DNA from: JAFGHJ01 sp964418485
GTDB lineage: Bacteria; Hydrothermota; UBA3072
Assembly (NCBI GenBank): GCA_964418485.1
Contig: CAYQMH010000001.1
Span: 43,676-107,675, forward strand
Length of the DNA stretch: 64,000 bases
Direction of reading: 5' to 3'
The translations under genes were made by a program, and so were the position numbers. Shown here piece by piece: positions 16,703 to 24,564 of the stretch (positions are counted from its first letter, which is position 1; each line of letters starts with the position of its first letter). Under the pieces are notes generated by a model. The model was not told where the DNA came from, searched no databases, and saw only the letters and a list, made by a program, of their open reading frames with translations.

Positions 16703-17435
16703 TAAATCCTTTAGTGGCAAAAAAGTTTTATCTGAGATTTCTCTCGATATAAAAAAGCAGGATTTTGTTGCGATAATAGGTCCAAACGGAGCAGGAAAGA
16801 CGTGCCTGCTTAGAATAATAAACGGGCTTTTTATTCCTGATGAGGGAAAAATTAGAGTATTTGACCTTGATCCGGTTAAAAATGGTCTATTTGTAAGAAA
16901 AAAAATTGGTTTTATTTTTCAAAATGAGTTTATAACCAGAGATGTGCCTCTTTCGGTTAATGATGTTGTTTCTGTGGGGAGGGTAGGGGTAAAAGGGCTT
17001 TTTAAAAATCTTGATAAAGAAGATTTTGAATCCGTTCGAAATGCTATGGACGAGGTTGGAATAAGCGATCTGGTGAATAGACCTGCGGGTTTTCTTTCGG
17101 GAGGAGAGCAGAGAAAGGTGTCGATTGCGCGAGAATTGGCAAGAGATGTCGAAATTCTTCTTCTTGATGAGATTTTAATGAATTTAGACCCTGCTTCACA
17201 AATGGAAATTAATAATTTAATTACTCGTATTTACGAAAAACATAAATTGACAGTTGTTTTCGTAACTCATCTTCTAAGGTATTTACCGGAAGGTATTAAT
17301 AGAGTTGTGGCTCTTAAGAATGGAAAAGTGTTCAGTGATTTTTCGAACCAAGATTTTAATTCAAAGGATTTATCTCGACTTTATGATGTCGATGAGGAAA
17401 ATTTGAAGAAATATGTGGGAAATTTTAAGTTATAG
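16680..17435 (+). CDS. znuC: Metal ABC transporter ATP-binding protein
   Basis: Cytoplasmic ATPase of the importer, 251 residues. Walker A GPNGAGKT near residue 36, Q-loop in FIFQNEF, signature LSGGEQRKVSIARELA, Walker B ILLLDEILMNLDP and a switch His in VVFVTHLL. It starts at GTG 16680, inside the end of the binding-protein gene; this matches the N-terminal length of ZnuC/MntB homologues (IKIQKVSKSFSGKKVL). The 3' end overlaps the permease gene by 23 bp. Confidence 0.93.
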   Translation: MIKIQKVSKSFSGKKVLSEISLDIKKQDFVAIIGPNGAGKTCLLRIINGLFIPDEGKIRVFDLDPVKNGLFVRKKIGFIFQNEFITRDVPLSVNDVVSVGRVGVKGLFKNLDKEDFESVRNAMDEVGISDLVNRPAGFLSGGEQRKVSIARELARDVEILLLDEILMNLDPASQMEINNLITRIYEKHKLTVVFVTHLLRYLPEGINRVVALKNGKVFSDFSNQDFNSKDLSRLYDVDEENLKKYVGNFKL

Positions 17436-18219
17436 TTATTTTCAAAATGCGCTCTTGGGTTCTATTCTTGCCGGGATAGGTCTCGGTATTGTAGGTGTAT
17501 GGGTAGTTCTCCTCCGGATTCCCTTTGTGGGAGTCGCCATATCTCATGCCGCTTTTGCCGGGTCCGTAATTGGACTTCTCTTTGGAGTAGATCCTGTTTT
17601 GATGGCAATAGTATTTTCTTTGCTTGCTTCGATTTTAATAGGGCCTATTGCGGAAAAATCCGGTCTCGAAGCAAACGTGATAATCGGTATTATTTTTTCT
17701 CTTGTTTTGGGAATCGCTTTTCTCGGACTTGGTTTGATAAAGGGTCCCAAAACAGAAGCATTCAATCTTATCTGGGGAAGTATTCTTACTCTTTCAAGAG
17801 TAAATATATATTTGAACGCCGGAATAACTTTTTTTGTGATTCTTTTCCTGCTTTTTTTCGGAAAAGAAATAAAAGCGGTATTTTATAATAGAGAAGTCGC
17901 GGCTTCGTGCGGAATACCCGAGAAGTTTATTTTTTTTAGTCTGCTTTTCCTGTCCGGATTTGTAATTTGTCTTAATTTGAATACAATCGGAGGAATATTA
18001 ATTTTCAGTCTTTTGATAAATCCTCCTTCGGCCGCGAGAATTCTGACTCACAGTCTTTCTAAAATGTATCTTCTATCGATTCTTTTTGGTATTATCGCCT
18101 GCCTATCGGGACTTTTCTTTTCTTATGTGTTTTCTGTCCCTGCCGGGGCCACAATAATAATCGTTTCTTCGCTTATTTTTATAATTTCAATGGTTTTAAG
18201 AGGTGGAAATGGAAGTTGA
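17413..18219 (+). CDS. znuB: Metal ABC transporter permease (ABC-3 family)
   Basis: Inner-membrane channel subunit, 268 residues with seven or eight hydrophobic helices. ABC-3 family features include the N-terminal NALLGSILAGIGLGIVGVWV, VAISHAAFAGSVIGLL, and a late TIGGILIFSLLINPPSAARI. It completes a ZnuABC-type importer together with the two preceding genes. Whether the substrate is zinc or manganese is not decidable from the permease; the absence of a MntH or other second system in the window gives no further hint. Confidence 0.92.
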   Translation: MWEILSYSYFQNALLGSILAGIGLGIVGVWVVLLRIPFVGVAISHAAFAGSVIGLLFGVDPVLMAIVFSLLASILIGPIAEKSGLEANVIIGIIFSLVLGIAFLGLGLIKGPKTEAFNLIWGSILTLSRVNIYLNAGITFFVILFLLFFGKEIKAVFYNREVAASCGIPEKFIFFSLLFLSGFVICLNLNTIGGILIFSLLINPPSAARILTHSLSKMYLLSILFGIIACLSGLFFSYVFSVPAGATIIIVSSLIFIISMVLRGGNGS

Positions 18220-18778
18220 TTGCTTTGAAAAGTGGGCGGAGAACTGGGAAGTTTCAGCGGAATCCAAGGTAGTTGCGGGAATATTTGTTAAAGAGTTAAT
18301 GAGTAATGATTCCGCATTCGTTCTGGATTTAGCTTGCGGTAAAGGAGTGTTACGGGATTATTTAAATAAAAATATTCCCGGTTCAAAAATTGTTTATATC
18401 GATAAGGCTTTCGCGATGATTAAGGGCTTAAAGGAAACCTATCCCGATGAGTTTGCTATAAGGGGAGAAGGTGAGAATATTCCTCTGGATAGTAATAAAT
18501 TCGATGCAGTTATAATTTACAATTCTTTTCCTCACTTCAAAGACAAGGAAAAAACTATTTCGGAATGTTACAGGGTATTAAAAAAAGGGGGGAGGTTAAT
18601 AATAGGGCATTCCATGACTCCCGAAAAAATCAATCAATTGCATAAAGATGTCGGTGATCAGGTTGCCAATCACCGATTGCCGGAAGAGGAAATTTTTATA
18701 GAAATGTTTAAAAACTGCGGTTTTAAAGATATCGAATATTTTGTCGATAGTTATTTTTATGTGATGGGATTTAAATAG
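18209..18778 (+). CDS. Class I SAM-dependent methyltransferase
   Basis: Cytoplasmic methyltransferase of unknown substrate, about 189 residues. It has a UbiE/Methyltransf_11-type Rossmann fold: motif I VLDLACGKGVLRDYL near residue 40, an acidic end of beta-2 in IVYIDKAFAMI, and post-motif FDAVIIYNSFPHFKDKEK with YRVLKKGGRLII. It is the last gene of the metal operon; its start lies inside the permease 3' end. ATG 18209 fits AGAGGTGG better than an in-frame GTG at 18203. Methyltransferases of this type recur beside metal or cobalamin uptake genes, possibly for a metallophore or arsenite-like substrate, but nothing in the sequence fixes the substrate. Confidence 0.8.
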   Translation: MEVDCFEKWAENWEVSAESKVVAGIFVKELMSNDSAFVLDLACGKGVLRDYLNKNIPGSKIVYIDKAFAMIKGLKETYPDEFAIRGEGENIPLDSNKFDAVIIYNSFPHFKDKEKTISECYRVLKKGGRLIIGHSMTPEKINQLHKDVGDQVANHRLPEEEIFIEMFKNCGFKDIEYFVDSYFYVMGFK

Positions 18779-18782
18779 GATT

Positions 18783-19019
18783 AGCCACGAAGACACTAAG
18801 ACACGAAGAAAAAACAACAAAATTAGTATTGTTGATTAAACCCCTCAACCCCACCAAAGAATAGAAACAACGAATCACACGAATAGCGCAAATTTCTTTT
18901 AATTTAACTCGAAACACGAAACCCAAAACTCGAAACTTTATAATTTCACACAAAGTCACAAAGGACACAAAGTTTTTATTTATTTTTTTTGACTAGTGAC
19001 CAGTGACTGGTGACTGATG
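18783..19019. repeat. Intergenic word-repeat array (several word families)
   Basis: Successive words: CCACGAAGACACTAAGAC, C-rich CCCCTCAACCCCACC, CGAATCACACGAATAGCG, CTCGAAACACGAAACC, CACAAAGTCACAAAGG, then GACTAGTGACCAGTGACTGG ending just before the minus-strand gene. It is the clearest place where five word families sit side by side. Confidence 0.7.
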
Positions 19020-19028
19020 ACTACTTTT

Positions 19029-19826
19029 TCATTCCTGCGCTACGAATTTTTCTCTTTTTGCTTTTATATTTATTTCCTGAACTCTGTCGGCTATATCTGC
19101 GTTTATATATGTATAACCATTAAAGGTTTTGGAAGATTCTCCTGAAATGTCCAGATTTTGCAAAACCTCATCCGCAATAATCGAACCTTCTTTATTCAAG
19201 AATTCTACTGTGGCTGTAAGATTTATTGATTCTTTTTCCTGATTGTAAACAGTAAATTCCCAGAAAAATTTCCATTTTTCACTGCCTCTTTCCGTAACTT
19301 TGGTGTTGGCTCCGAAAATATTCCATGTTGGTTCTTCCAGGTCTTTTCCTGACGCTACGATTTTACCCGAGGTGGATTTTTCCTCTTTTATTTTTCCTTC
19401 AGTTGCGGTTTTAGGCTCTAAGGAGAGTTCGATTGCATCGTCAACACCATATCCTGTAATCCTGCAAACTTTGCCCAAAGAATCACTTTCGAATCCCACG
19501 ATTCCGGGTTTGTCGGCTTCTCCGGACATGTATGCTTTGTTTTCTCCCGTTTTATAAGTGATAGGATTCTCGAAAGCTATGCCCAATTCGCGCTTGATCC
19601 ATGAAACGGAACTGTTTTTCGGATAATATCCGTTTTCCCAGGAGAATTTCTTTGCTGCTTTTTCCATTATTTTCATATTTTCTTTAACGGATACGATTGT
19701 GATTGCTTCGCTGACCTGTTCATAGGATTCACCGACGACAGAAATATACGGAGACATTAAGTGCCCAAGCGCAACACCCGCAATAAAAGCCACAATGATT
19801 AAGAATACAGCGCTTCTTTTTTTCAT
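19029..19826 (-). CDS. Membrane-anchored protein with pseudopilin-like segment and C-terminal beta domain
   Basis: Function unknown, 265 residues. One N-terminal membrane segment (VFLIIVAFIAGVALGHLM) anchors an exported protein. Residues about 50-130 resemble the globular part of type II secretion/pilin G proteins: MEKAAKKFSWENGYYPKN followed by NPITYKTG and PGIVGFESD...CRITGYG. The C-terminal ~90 residues look like an FxLYD-type Ig-fold domain (KWKFFWEFTVYNQEKE, GYTYINADIADRV). There is no prepilin peptidase site, so it is probably not a true pilin. It has its own promoter and an AGGAGG site. Confidence 0.65.
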   Translation of the reverse strand: MKKRSAVFLIIVAFIAGVALGHLMSPYISVVGESYEQVSEAITIVSVKENMKIMEKAAKKFSWENGYYPKNSSVSWIKRELGIAFENPITYKTGENKAYMSGEADKPGIVGFESDSLGKVCRITGYGVDDAIELSLEPKTATEGKIKEEKSTSGKIVASGKDLEEPTWNIFGANTKVTERGSEKWKFFWEFTVYNQEKESINLTATVEFLNKEGSIIADEVLQNLDISGESSKTFNGYTYINADIADRVQEINIKAKREKFVAQE

Positions 19827-19855
19827 TACTTCCTCCTAAGTCCGATTTATATTTA

Positions 19856-19884
19856 AGTATAATGAATTCATTCTCTTAAGTCAA
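19856..19884 (-). promoter_or_regulatory. Promoter of the pilin-like protein gene
   Basis: Minus strand TTGACT (19879-19884), 17-nt spacer, TATACT (19856-19861). Confidence 0.65.
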
Positions 19885-19904
19885 TGGTATTTTTGGCTAC
19901 GAAT

Positions 19905-20180
19905 AGCCACGAAGGCACTAAGATACAAAGAAAGAAACAACAAGAAAATATTATTTTTTATAATTTCCACACCCATCCCAAAAGAGAGTAACAACAAATA
20001 GCACAAATTACACAAATGTATTGATAATGAGCATTTTTTATATAAGAATGAATCTTTTTCGTTTTATTCGTGCTATTCGTGTAATTCGTTGTTTCTATTT
20101 TGGGGAAGGGTTGAGGGTTTTAATCGGAAATATAAATTTTGTTGTTTTTCTTTGCGTTCTTTGTGGGCTTTGTGGTTCAA
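19905..20180. repeat. Complete modular palindromic intergenic array
   Basis: Left half: CCACGAAGGCACTAAG, AACAACAAG, C-rich ACACCCATCCC, AACAACAAATAGCACAAAT. Right half is the reverse complement set in reverse order: TTCGTGCTATTCGTGTAATT, CGTTGTTTC, G-rich TGGGGAAGGGTTGAGGG, TTTGTTGTTTTTC, CTTTGTGGGCTTTGTGG. It is the best full example of the A-B-C-D/D'-C'-B'-A' plan in this window. Confidence 0.75.
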
Positions 20181-20197
20181 TGATTTTTTTATATTGC

Positions 20198-20225
20198 TTG
20201 ACATGGGATAAGCATAAGTTATATT
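20198..20225 (+). promoter_or_regulatory. rpiA promoter
   Basis: TTGACA (20198-20203), 16-nt spacer, TATATT (20220-20225). Confidence 0.75.
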
Positions 20226-20281
20226 TGTTTTGGAGTATTTAATTTATATTAATATGAAATTTAAGGAGGGGTATTTAAAGG

Positions 20282-20956
20282 ATGATTGATAAAGAGAAAG
20301 AGTTAGCAGGGGCGGCTGTTTCGGATTTCTTATCCGATGGCATGATTTTAGGTCTTGGTACGGGTTCAACATTTTATTACGCTATAAAAAAGATAGGTGA
20401 GATGGTCAAAGAAGGTTTGAAAATAAAAGCAGTTTCCACTTCATCTTCCACGGATAAATTAGCGGAGTCTTTGAATATTCCTCTTTTGTCTATCGATGAT
20501 GTCGAGGAAATCGATTTGACCATAGACGGCGCCGATGAGGTTGATCCTTTTTTCAACGGAATAAAGGGAGGAGGGGGGGCTTTATTGTTCGAAAAAGTAG
20601 TGGCGAAATCTTCCAAGAAAAATCTATGGGTTGTTAATGCCGCAAAAATGGTTGATAAATTGGGCGCTTTTCCTTTACCTATCGAAGTTGTTCCTTACGC
20701 TTTTGGTAACGTCTTTAAGAAACTCGAAGCCAGAGGATATAATCCCAAGATTAGAATGAAGGAAGGGGAAAAATATCTCACAGATAGCGGTAATCATATA
20801 ATAGATGCGGGTTTGGGAGCAATCGAAGATGCTTACAAATTGGAAATCGAATTAAACATGATTCCCGGTGTCGTCGAAAACGGCCTATTCTTAGATGTTG
20901 CAGATATCGTTATTGTGGGAAAAGGGGATGTAGTGGAAATTATTCGAAAAGAATAA
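20282..20956 (+). CDS. rpiA: Ribose-5-phosphate isomerase A
   Basis: Interconverts ribose 5-phosphate and ribulose 5-phosphate in the pentose phosphate pathway; cytoplasmic, 224 residues. Family motifs are all present: MILGLGTGSTFYYAI, the catalytic Asp and Glu regions TIDGADEVDPFFNGIKGGGG and FEKVVAKSS, the Lys in VNAAKMVDKLG, and the C-terminal NGLFLDVADIVIVG. Length is normal. It starts at the ATG after AAGGAGGGG. It is a single gene flanked by repeat arrays. Together with xylan-degrading enzymes in the window it supports pentose metabolism. Confidence 0.96.
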   Translation: MIDKEKELAGAAVSDFLSDGMILGLGTGSTFYYAIKKIGEMVKEGLKIKAVSTSSSTDKLAESLNIPLLSIDDVEEIDLTIDGADEVDPFFNGIKGGGGALLFEKVVAKSSKKNLWVVNAAKMVDKLGAFPLPIEVVPYAFGNVFKKLEARGYNPKIRMKEGEKYLTDSGNHIIDAGLGAIEDAYKLEIELNMIPGVVENGLFLDVADIVIVGKGDVVEIIRKE

Positions 20957-20994
20957 TTTAGTTGAATCGTTAAATTGTTGAATAGTTAAAACAA

Positions 20995-21235
20995 ACGAAA
21001 TTTTTTATTCGTGTTATTTGTACTATTTGTTGTTCCTCATAATTTTGGGGTTATGGGTTTTTAAAAACGATAATTAAAATGGGTTGTGGGATGTGGACTT
21101 TGTGTTCTTTGTGGTTCAATTATAATTTGTTTTTTCGAGGTTGGGTGTTTTAAACAACGAAACATCTTTTTTTGTTTTTTTTCTCTGTGTCTCTGTATGA
21201 GATATTGGTTTTTGTTTTCGACTAGAGACTAATGA
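20995..21235. repeat. Intergenic word-repeat array
   Basis: Right-half words (TTCGTGTTATTTGTACTATT, CTTTGTGTTCTTTGTGG, CTCTGTGTCTCTGTATG) and the G-rich stretches, ending in the GACTAGAGACTAATGAC word into which the element at 21241 is inserted. Confidence 0.65.
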
Positions 21236-21240
21236 CAGGT

Positions 21241-21458
21241 GGGCGTGTTGCCCAAAACCAATAGAATAAAATAACACAGTTCACATTGTTATTGCGAACT
21301 CTTCTTCACGCCTTTCCACCGTGACGCAATCTCCACGTATAGCTTGCAATTAAGCCCTTTAATTTTATCACAAGAGATTACTTCGCGAAAGTCGAGCAAG
21401 AGGACAAATTCGCAAAGACATTACTTTGGATAGCGAAAAGCCTTTCGGCAACACGCCC
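21241..21458. mobile_element. Miniature inverted-repeat element (218 bp) with 4-bp target duplication
   Basis: Perfect 12-bp terminal inverted repeats GGGCGTGTTGCC / GGCAACACGCCC, flanked on both sides by AGGT (21237-21240 and 21459-21462) within a GACTAATGAC word that continues on the other side. The interior contains ATTGCGAACTCTT...GACGCAATCTCC...GAGATTACTTCGC, resembling the widespread bacterial 'attgcgag...gcaatctc' interspersed repeats. There is no ORF of note, so transposition would need a transposase in trans. Confidence 0.75.
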
Positions 21459-21474
21459 AGGTGACTAATGACTA

Positions 21475-21532
21475 TTTTGAACCTTCAAGGTTCAAAATCT
21501 ACCATTGACATTTTTATTTAATATTGTATATT
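21475..21532 (+). promoter_or_regulatory. nfnAB promoter with upstream 23-bp perfect palindrome
   Basis: Palindrome TTTTGAACCTT-C-AAGGTTCAAAA (21475-21497), then TTGACA (21505-21510), 16-nt spacer, TATATT (21527-21532). The palindrome ends 7 bp before the -35, so it could be an activator or repressor site, or a hairpin ending upstream transcription. Confidence 0.6.
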
Positions 21533-21612
21533 TAAAATCTTAAAAAACTTTTATATCCCGTAATAACAAAATAATAAAGGAATATAAAGATAAGCGATTA
21601 TAGGAGTTATGC

Positions 21613-22449
21613 ATGTATAAGATATTAAAGAAAGAAAAAATTGGGCCGAATTTAAATAAATTCGTAATAGAAGCGCCGCTTGTACCAAGAAATTACCAGC
21701 CGGGTCAGTTTGTTATATTAAAGGTAAATGAGGTAGGTGAGCGAATTCCTATTACAATCGCAGAAGCGGATAAGGATAAAGGAACAATTACAGTATTCGT
21801 TCAGGAAGTGGGTAAGACTACTTATAAACTGGGAGAATTGAAGGCTGGAGATTCTATCTCGGATGTGGTCGGTCCACTCGGCCATCCGGCTAAAATAGAC
21901 AAAGTTGGAACTGTCGTAACAATAGGCGGAGGAGTGGGTACTGCCATTGTTTATCCGGAAACGAAAGCGTTCAAAGAAGCAGGGAATTATGTTATTTCCA
22001 TAATAGGTTTCAGAAATAAAGAGCATGTCATATTAGAAGAAGAAATGAGAAAATATTCTGATGAGCTTTATGTCCTGACCGACGACGGTTCTTACGGAAA
22101 AAAAGGATTTACAACCGATGAATTACAGGAGCTTGAAAGTGCAGGAAGAAAGATGGATCTTGTAATAGCTATTGGTCCCGCAATAATGATGAAGAAAATC
22201 TCGGAAATGACAAAAGGATATAATGTTAAAACGATTGTTTCTCTTAATTCTACAATGATGGATGCCACCGGTATGTGTGGGGGTTGCAGGGTCGAAGTTG
22301 ACGGGGAAACTAAGTTTGCATGTGTTGACGGGCCGGAATTCGATGGCCATAAAGTAAATTTCGATTTACTTATAAAACGCCTTTCTACTTACGAAAAACA
22401 GGAAAAAGAAGCTCTTGACAGGTATAAAGATTGTAAAATCGGAAAGTAA
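21613..22449 (+). CDS. nfnA: Electron-bifurcating ferredoxin-NADP+ reductase, subunit A (NfnA/SudB)
   Basis: Small FAD/[2Fe-2S] subunit, 278 residues, of the NADH-dependent ferredoxin:NADP+ oxidoreductase. It resembles dihydroorotate dehydrogenase electron-transfer subunits: FAD-binding N-terminal barrel (YQPGQFVILKV, RIPITIAEAD), NAD(H)-binding part (VVTIGGGVGTAIVYP, LVIAIGPAIMMKKISEM), and the 2Fe-2S motif DATGMCGGCRVEVDG ... FACVDGPEFDG. The gene abuts nfnB (stop and start adjacent). The pair couples NADH and reduced ferredoxin to NADPH formation, connecting with the ferredoxin made by KorAB. SudAB (sulfide dehydrogenase) naming refers to the same family. Confidence 0.93.
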   Translation: MYKILKKEKIGPNLNKFVIEAPLVPRNYQPGQFVILKVNEVGERIPITIAEADKDKGTITVFVQEVGKTTYKLGELKAGDSISDVVGPLGHPAKIDKVGTVVTIGGGVGTAIVYPETKAFKEAGNYVISIIGFRNKEHVILEEEMRKYSDELYVLTDDGSYGKKGFTTDELQELESAGRKMDLVIAIGPAIMMKKISEMTKGYNVKTIVSLNSTMMDATGMCGGCRVEVDGETKFACVDGPEFDGHKVNFDLLIKRLSTYEKQEKEALDRYKDCKIGK

Positions 22450-23856
22450 ATGAGCGATAAGAAAAGGGAGGCTCCTCGTGAGCCTATGCCCAAGCAAAAA
22501 GTCGAAGAAAGAGTAAAAAACTTTTATGAAGTTGCGCTTGGTTACACCGAGGAACAAGCAAAAAAAGAAGCGGCAAGGTGTATAGAGTGTCCTAAACCTC
22601 TTTGTGTTCGAGGTTGTCCGGTCGATATAAATATTCCCGAATTTATAAGATTAGTAGTTGAAGGTAAGTACACCGAAGCGGCAAGTAAAATAAAAGAAGA
22701 TGACATTCTGCCTCGAATGACAGGCAGGGTTTGTCCCCAGGAAGACCAGTGCGAGGCGCAGTGCGTTCTGGGTTTAAAAGGTAATCCGATAGCAATAGGT
22801 CGTCTTGAACGTTTTGTTTCCGATTATGAGGCTGTAAATTCTAAAGGCCAGATACCGGCATTGCAGGCGAAGAAAAATAAAAAAGTTGCAGTTGTAGGGT
22901 CAGGTCCGGCGGGCCTGACCGTTGCAGCGGATTGCGCGAGGATGGGATATGAGGTTAAGATTTTTGAAGCTTTACATAAACCGGGAGGGGTTCTTGCTTA
23001 CGGTATCCCGGAGTTCAGACTGCCGAAAGAGATTGTAGAGAGCGAAGTCGAAACTCTTGAAAAAATGGGTGTCGAGCTTGAGTGTAACGTAATAATAGGT
23101 AAAACAATTACAGTAAAACAACTTTTCGAGGAAGGGTATGCAGCAATATTTCTCGGTGTCGGCGCGGGTCTTCCGAGATTTCTCGGTGTAAAAGGAGAGA
23201 ATCTCTTAGGTATATATTCAGCCAATGAGTTTCTGACCAGAGTAAATTTGATGAAAGCGTACAAGTTTCCCGAGTATGATACACCAATAAGTATCGGTAA
23301 AAAAGTCGCGGTTGTGGGTGGAGGCAATGTTGCAATGGATTCTGCGCGTAGTGCCGTTAGGCTCGGGGCGGAAGAAGTACATATAGTCTACAGGCGTTCG
23401 CGTCAGGAAATGCCGGCAAGGAATGAAGAGATCGAGAACGCGGAAGAAGAAGGAGTGATTTTTGATTTGCTGGTTAATCCACTTGAATTTATCGGAGATG
23501 AGAATGGTTGGGTTAAATCTATTAAAATGATAAAAATGGAGCTTGGCGAGCCGGATGATTCCGGTAGGAGAAGACCTGTTACTGTTCTCGGAAGTGAATT
23601 TGCATACGATGTTGATACAGTAGTTATTGCTATAGGGCAAAAAGCGAACCCGATACTTTTAGATGCTACCCCGGAAATAAAGAGAAATAAATGGGGTTAT
23701 ATAGATGCGGACTCCGAAAGTGGAAAAACATCGATGAAGGGTGTATTTGCGGGTGGGGATATCGTGACCGGTGAAGCGACAGTCATTAATGCTATGGGCG
23801 CTGGAAGAAAAGCAGCCAGGGCTATCGATAGATACCTCAAAACCGGTAAGTGGTGA
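22450..23856 (+). CDS. nfnB: Electron-bifurcating ferredoxin-NADP+ reductase, subunit B (NfnB/SudA, GltD-like)
   Basis: Large subunit, 468 residues, related to the glutamate synthase small subunit. The N-terminal domain carries two [4Fe-4S] cluster motifs: CIECPKPLCVRGCPVDI and GRVCPQEDQCEAQC. The FAD site is VVGSGPAGLTVAADCARMG near residue 145, the NADPH site VVGGGNVAMDSARSAVR near 285, and the C-terminal GVFAGGDIVTGEATVINAMG closes the FAD pocket. Glutamate synthase is unlikely because no large GltB lies nearby and NfnA precedes it directly. The bifurcating FAD resides in this subunit in characterised Nfn enzymes. Confidence 0.94.
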   Translation: MSDKKREAPREPMPKQKVEERVKNFYEVALGYTEEQAKKEAARCIECPKPLCVRGCPVDINIPEFIRLVVEGKYTEAASKIKEDDILPRMTGRVCPQEDQCEAQCVLGLKGNPIAIGRLERFVSDYEAVNSKGQIPALQAKKNKKVAVVGSGPAGLTVAADCARMGYEVKIFEALHKPGGVLAYGIPEFRLPKEIVESEVETLEKMGVELECNVIIGKTITVKQLFEEGYAAIFLGVGAGLPRFLGVKGENLLGIYSANEFLTRVNLMKAYKFPEYDTPISIGKKVAVVGGGNVAMDSARSAVRLGAEEVHIVYRRSRQEMPARNEEIENAEEEGVIFDLLVNPLEFIGDENGWVKSIKMIKMELGEPDDSGRRRPVTVLGSEFAYDVDTVVIAIGQKANPILLDATPEIKRNKWGYIDADSESGKTSMKGVFAGGDIVTGEATVINAMGAGRKAARAIDRYLKTGKW

Positions 23857-23927
23857 GAAAAAACACGGGGAAAGATTATTAAAGGATTTTTTGTTTAACT
23901 AAAGCTCAAACTCTAAAGTCCAAATAT

Positions 23928-24497
23928 TCACACCTGTTTTATATTTTTCTTTCTCTCGTTACGTTCTTTTAAACTTAAGTTACAGCCGCAGTAATCCTGA
24001 CGGGTAAGCCCAAGTTCCTTTGAAAGCTTAACACTATTTATAAAACCGTTATTCTTTTTAAAGTTAAACTTCTCATAAACAACTCCATATTCTTTTGAGC
24101 CAGTCTCTCCCGCCCTGTTCAACATGTCGATTTTTTTATGAGGGCTTATACTCATTACAGTAGTAAAAGACTCAAAACCAATAGAACTACAGAACTCAGC
24201 GCTTCTTCTTAAACGAAGCAAGAAACACTGAAAGCAGCGAGCTCCCCCTTCGGGAGTATCCTCGTATCCTTTAATAGCATTTTTCCAATCCCGGGGGACA
24301 TAATCATCGGCAGTAAAAGGGATATCATATTTTTTTGCTACCCATTCGGCTTCCTTAAGTCTGATCTCGTATTCTGCGGGCGGATAAATATTCGGATTAC
24401 AGAAAAAGGAGTGAATCTCATATTGTTCTTTTAGCAGCGATAACACCCATGCCTCATCGGAAGCGCAGCATATGTGGAGTAAAAGTTTTTTATTCAT
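23928..24497 (-). CDS. queH: Epoxyqueuosine reductase QueH
   Basis: Last step of queuosine tRNA modification: reduces epoxyqueuosine to queuosine at the tRNA wobble base. The 189-residue protein has the QueH (formerly DUF208) cysteine set: adjacent pair in LLHICCASDE, CFQCFLLRLRR, and YCGCNLS near the C terminus, which bind an iron-sulfur cluster and a second metal. Also typical are FCNPNIYPPAEYEIR and TTVMSISPHKK. It replaces QueG in many anaerobes. Promoter TTGACA (24531-24536), 17 nt, TAACTT (24508-24513) would start the mRNA a few bases before the ATG, and no Shine-Dalgarno sequence is seen. Confidence 0.93.
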   Translation of the reverse strand: MNKKLLLHICCASDEAWVLSLLKEQYEIHSFFCNPNIYPPAEYEIRLKEAEWVAKKYDIPFTADDYVPRDWKNAIKGYEDTPEGGARCFQCFLLRLRRSAEFCSSIGFESFTTVMSISPHKKIDMLNRAGETGSKEYGVVYEKFNFKKNNGFINSVKLSKELGLTRQDYCGCNLSLKERNERKKNIKQV

Positions 24498-24564
24498 ATT
24501 AAGCTTTAAGTTAATTTAAGCCCGATATTCTGTCAAGTGTATTGGTGTGCCAAAATAAACCTTT

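Noticed and set aside
19029..19826. True type IV pilin or GspG pseudopilin
   Set aside because: The N terminus has no prepilin peptidase site with Glu at +5 and the C-terminal Ig-like domain is foreign to pilins.
22450..23856. Glutamate synthase small subunit
   Set aside because: Similar fold, but directly preceded by an NfnA-type subunit and no GltB large subunit; NfnB fits better.
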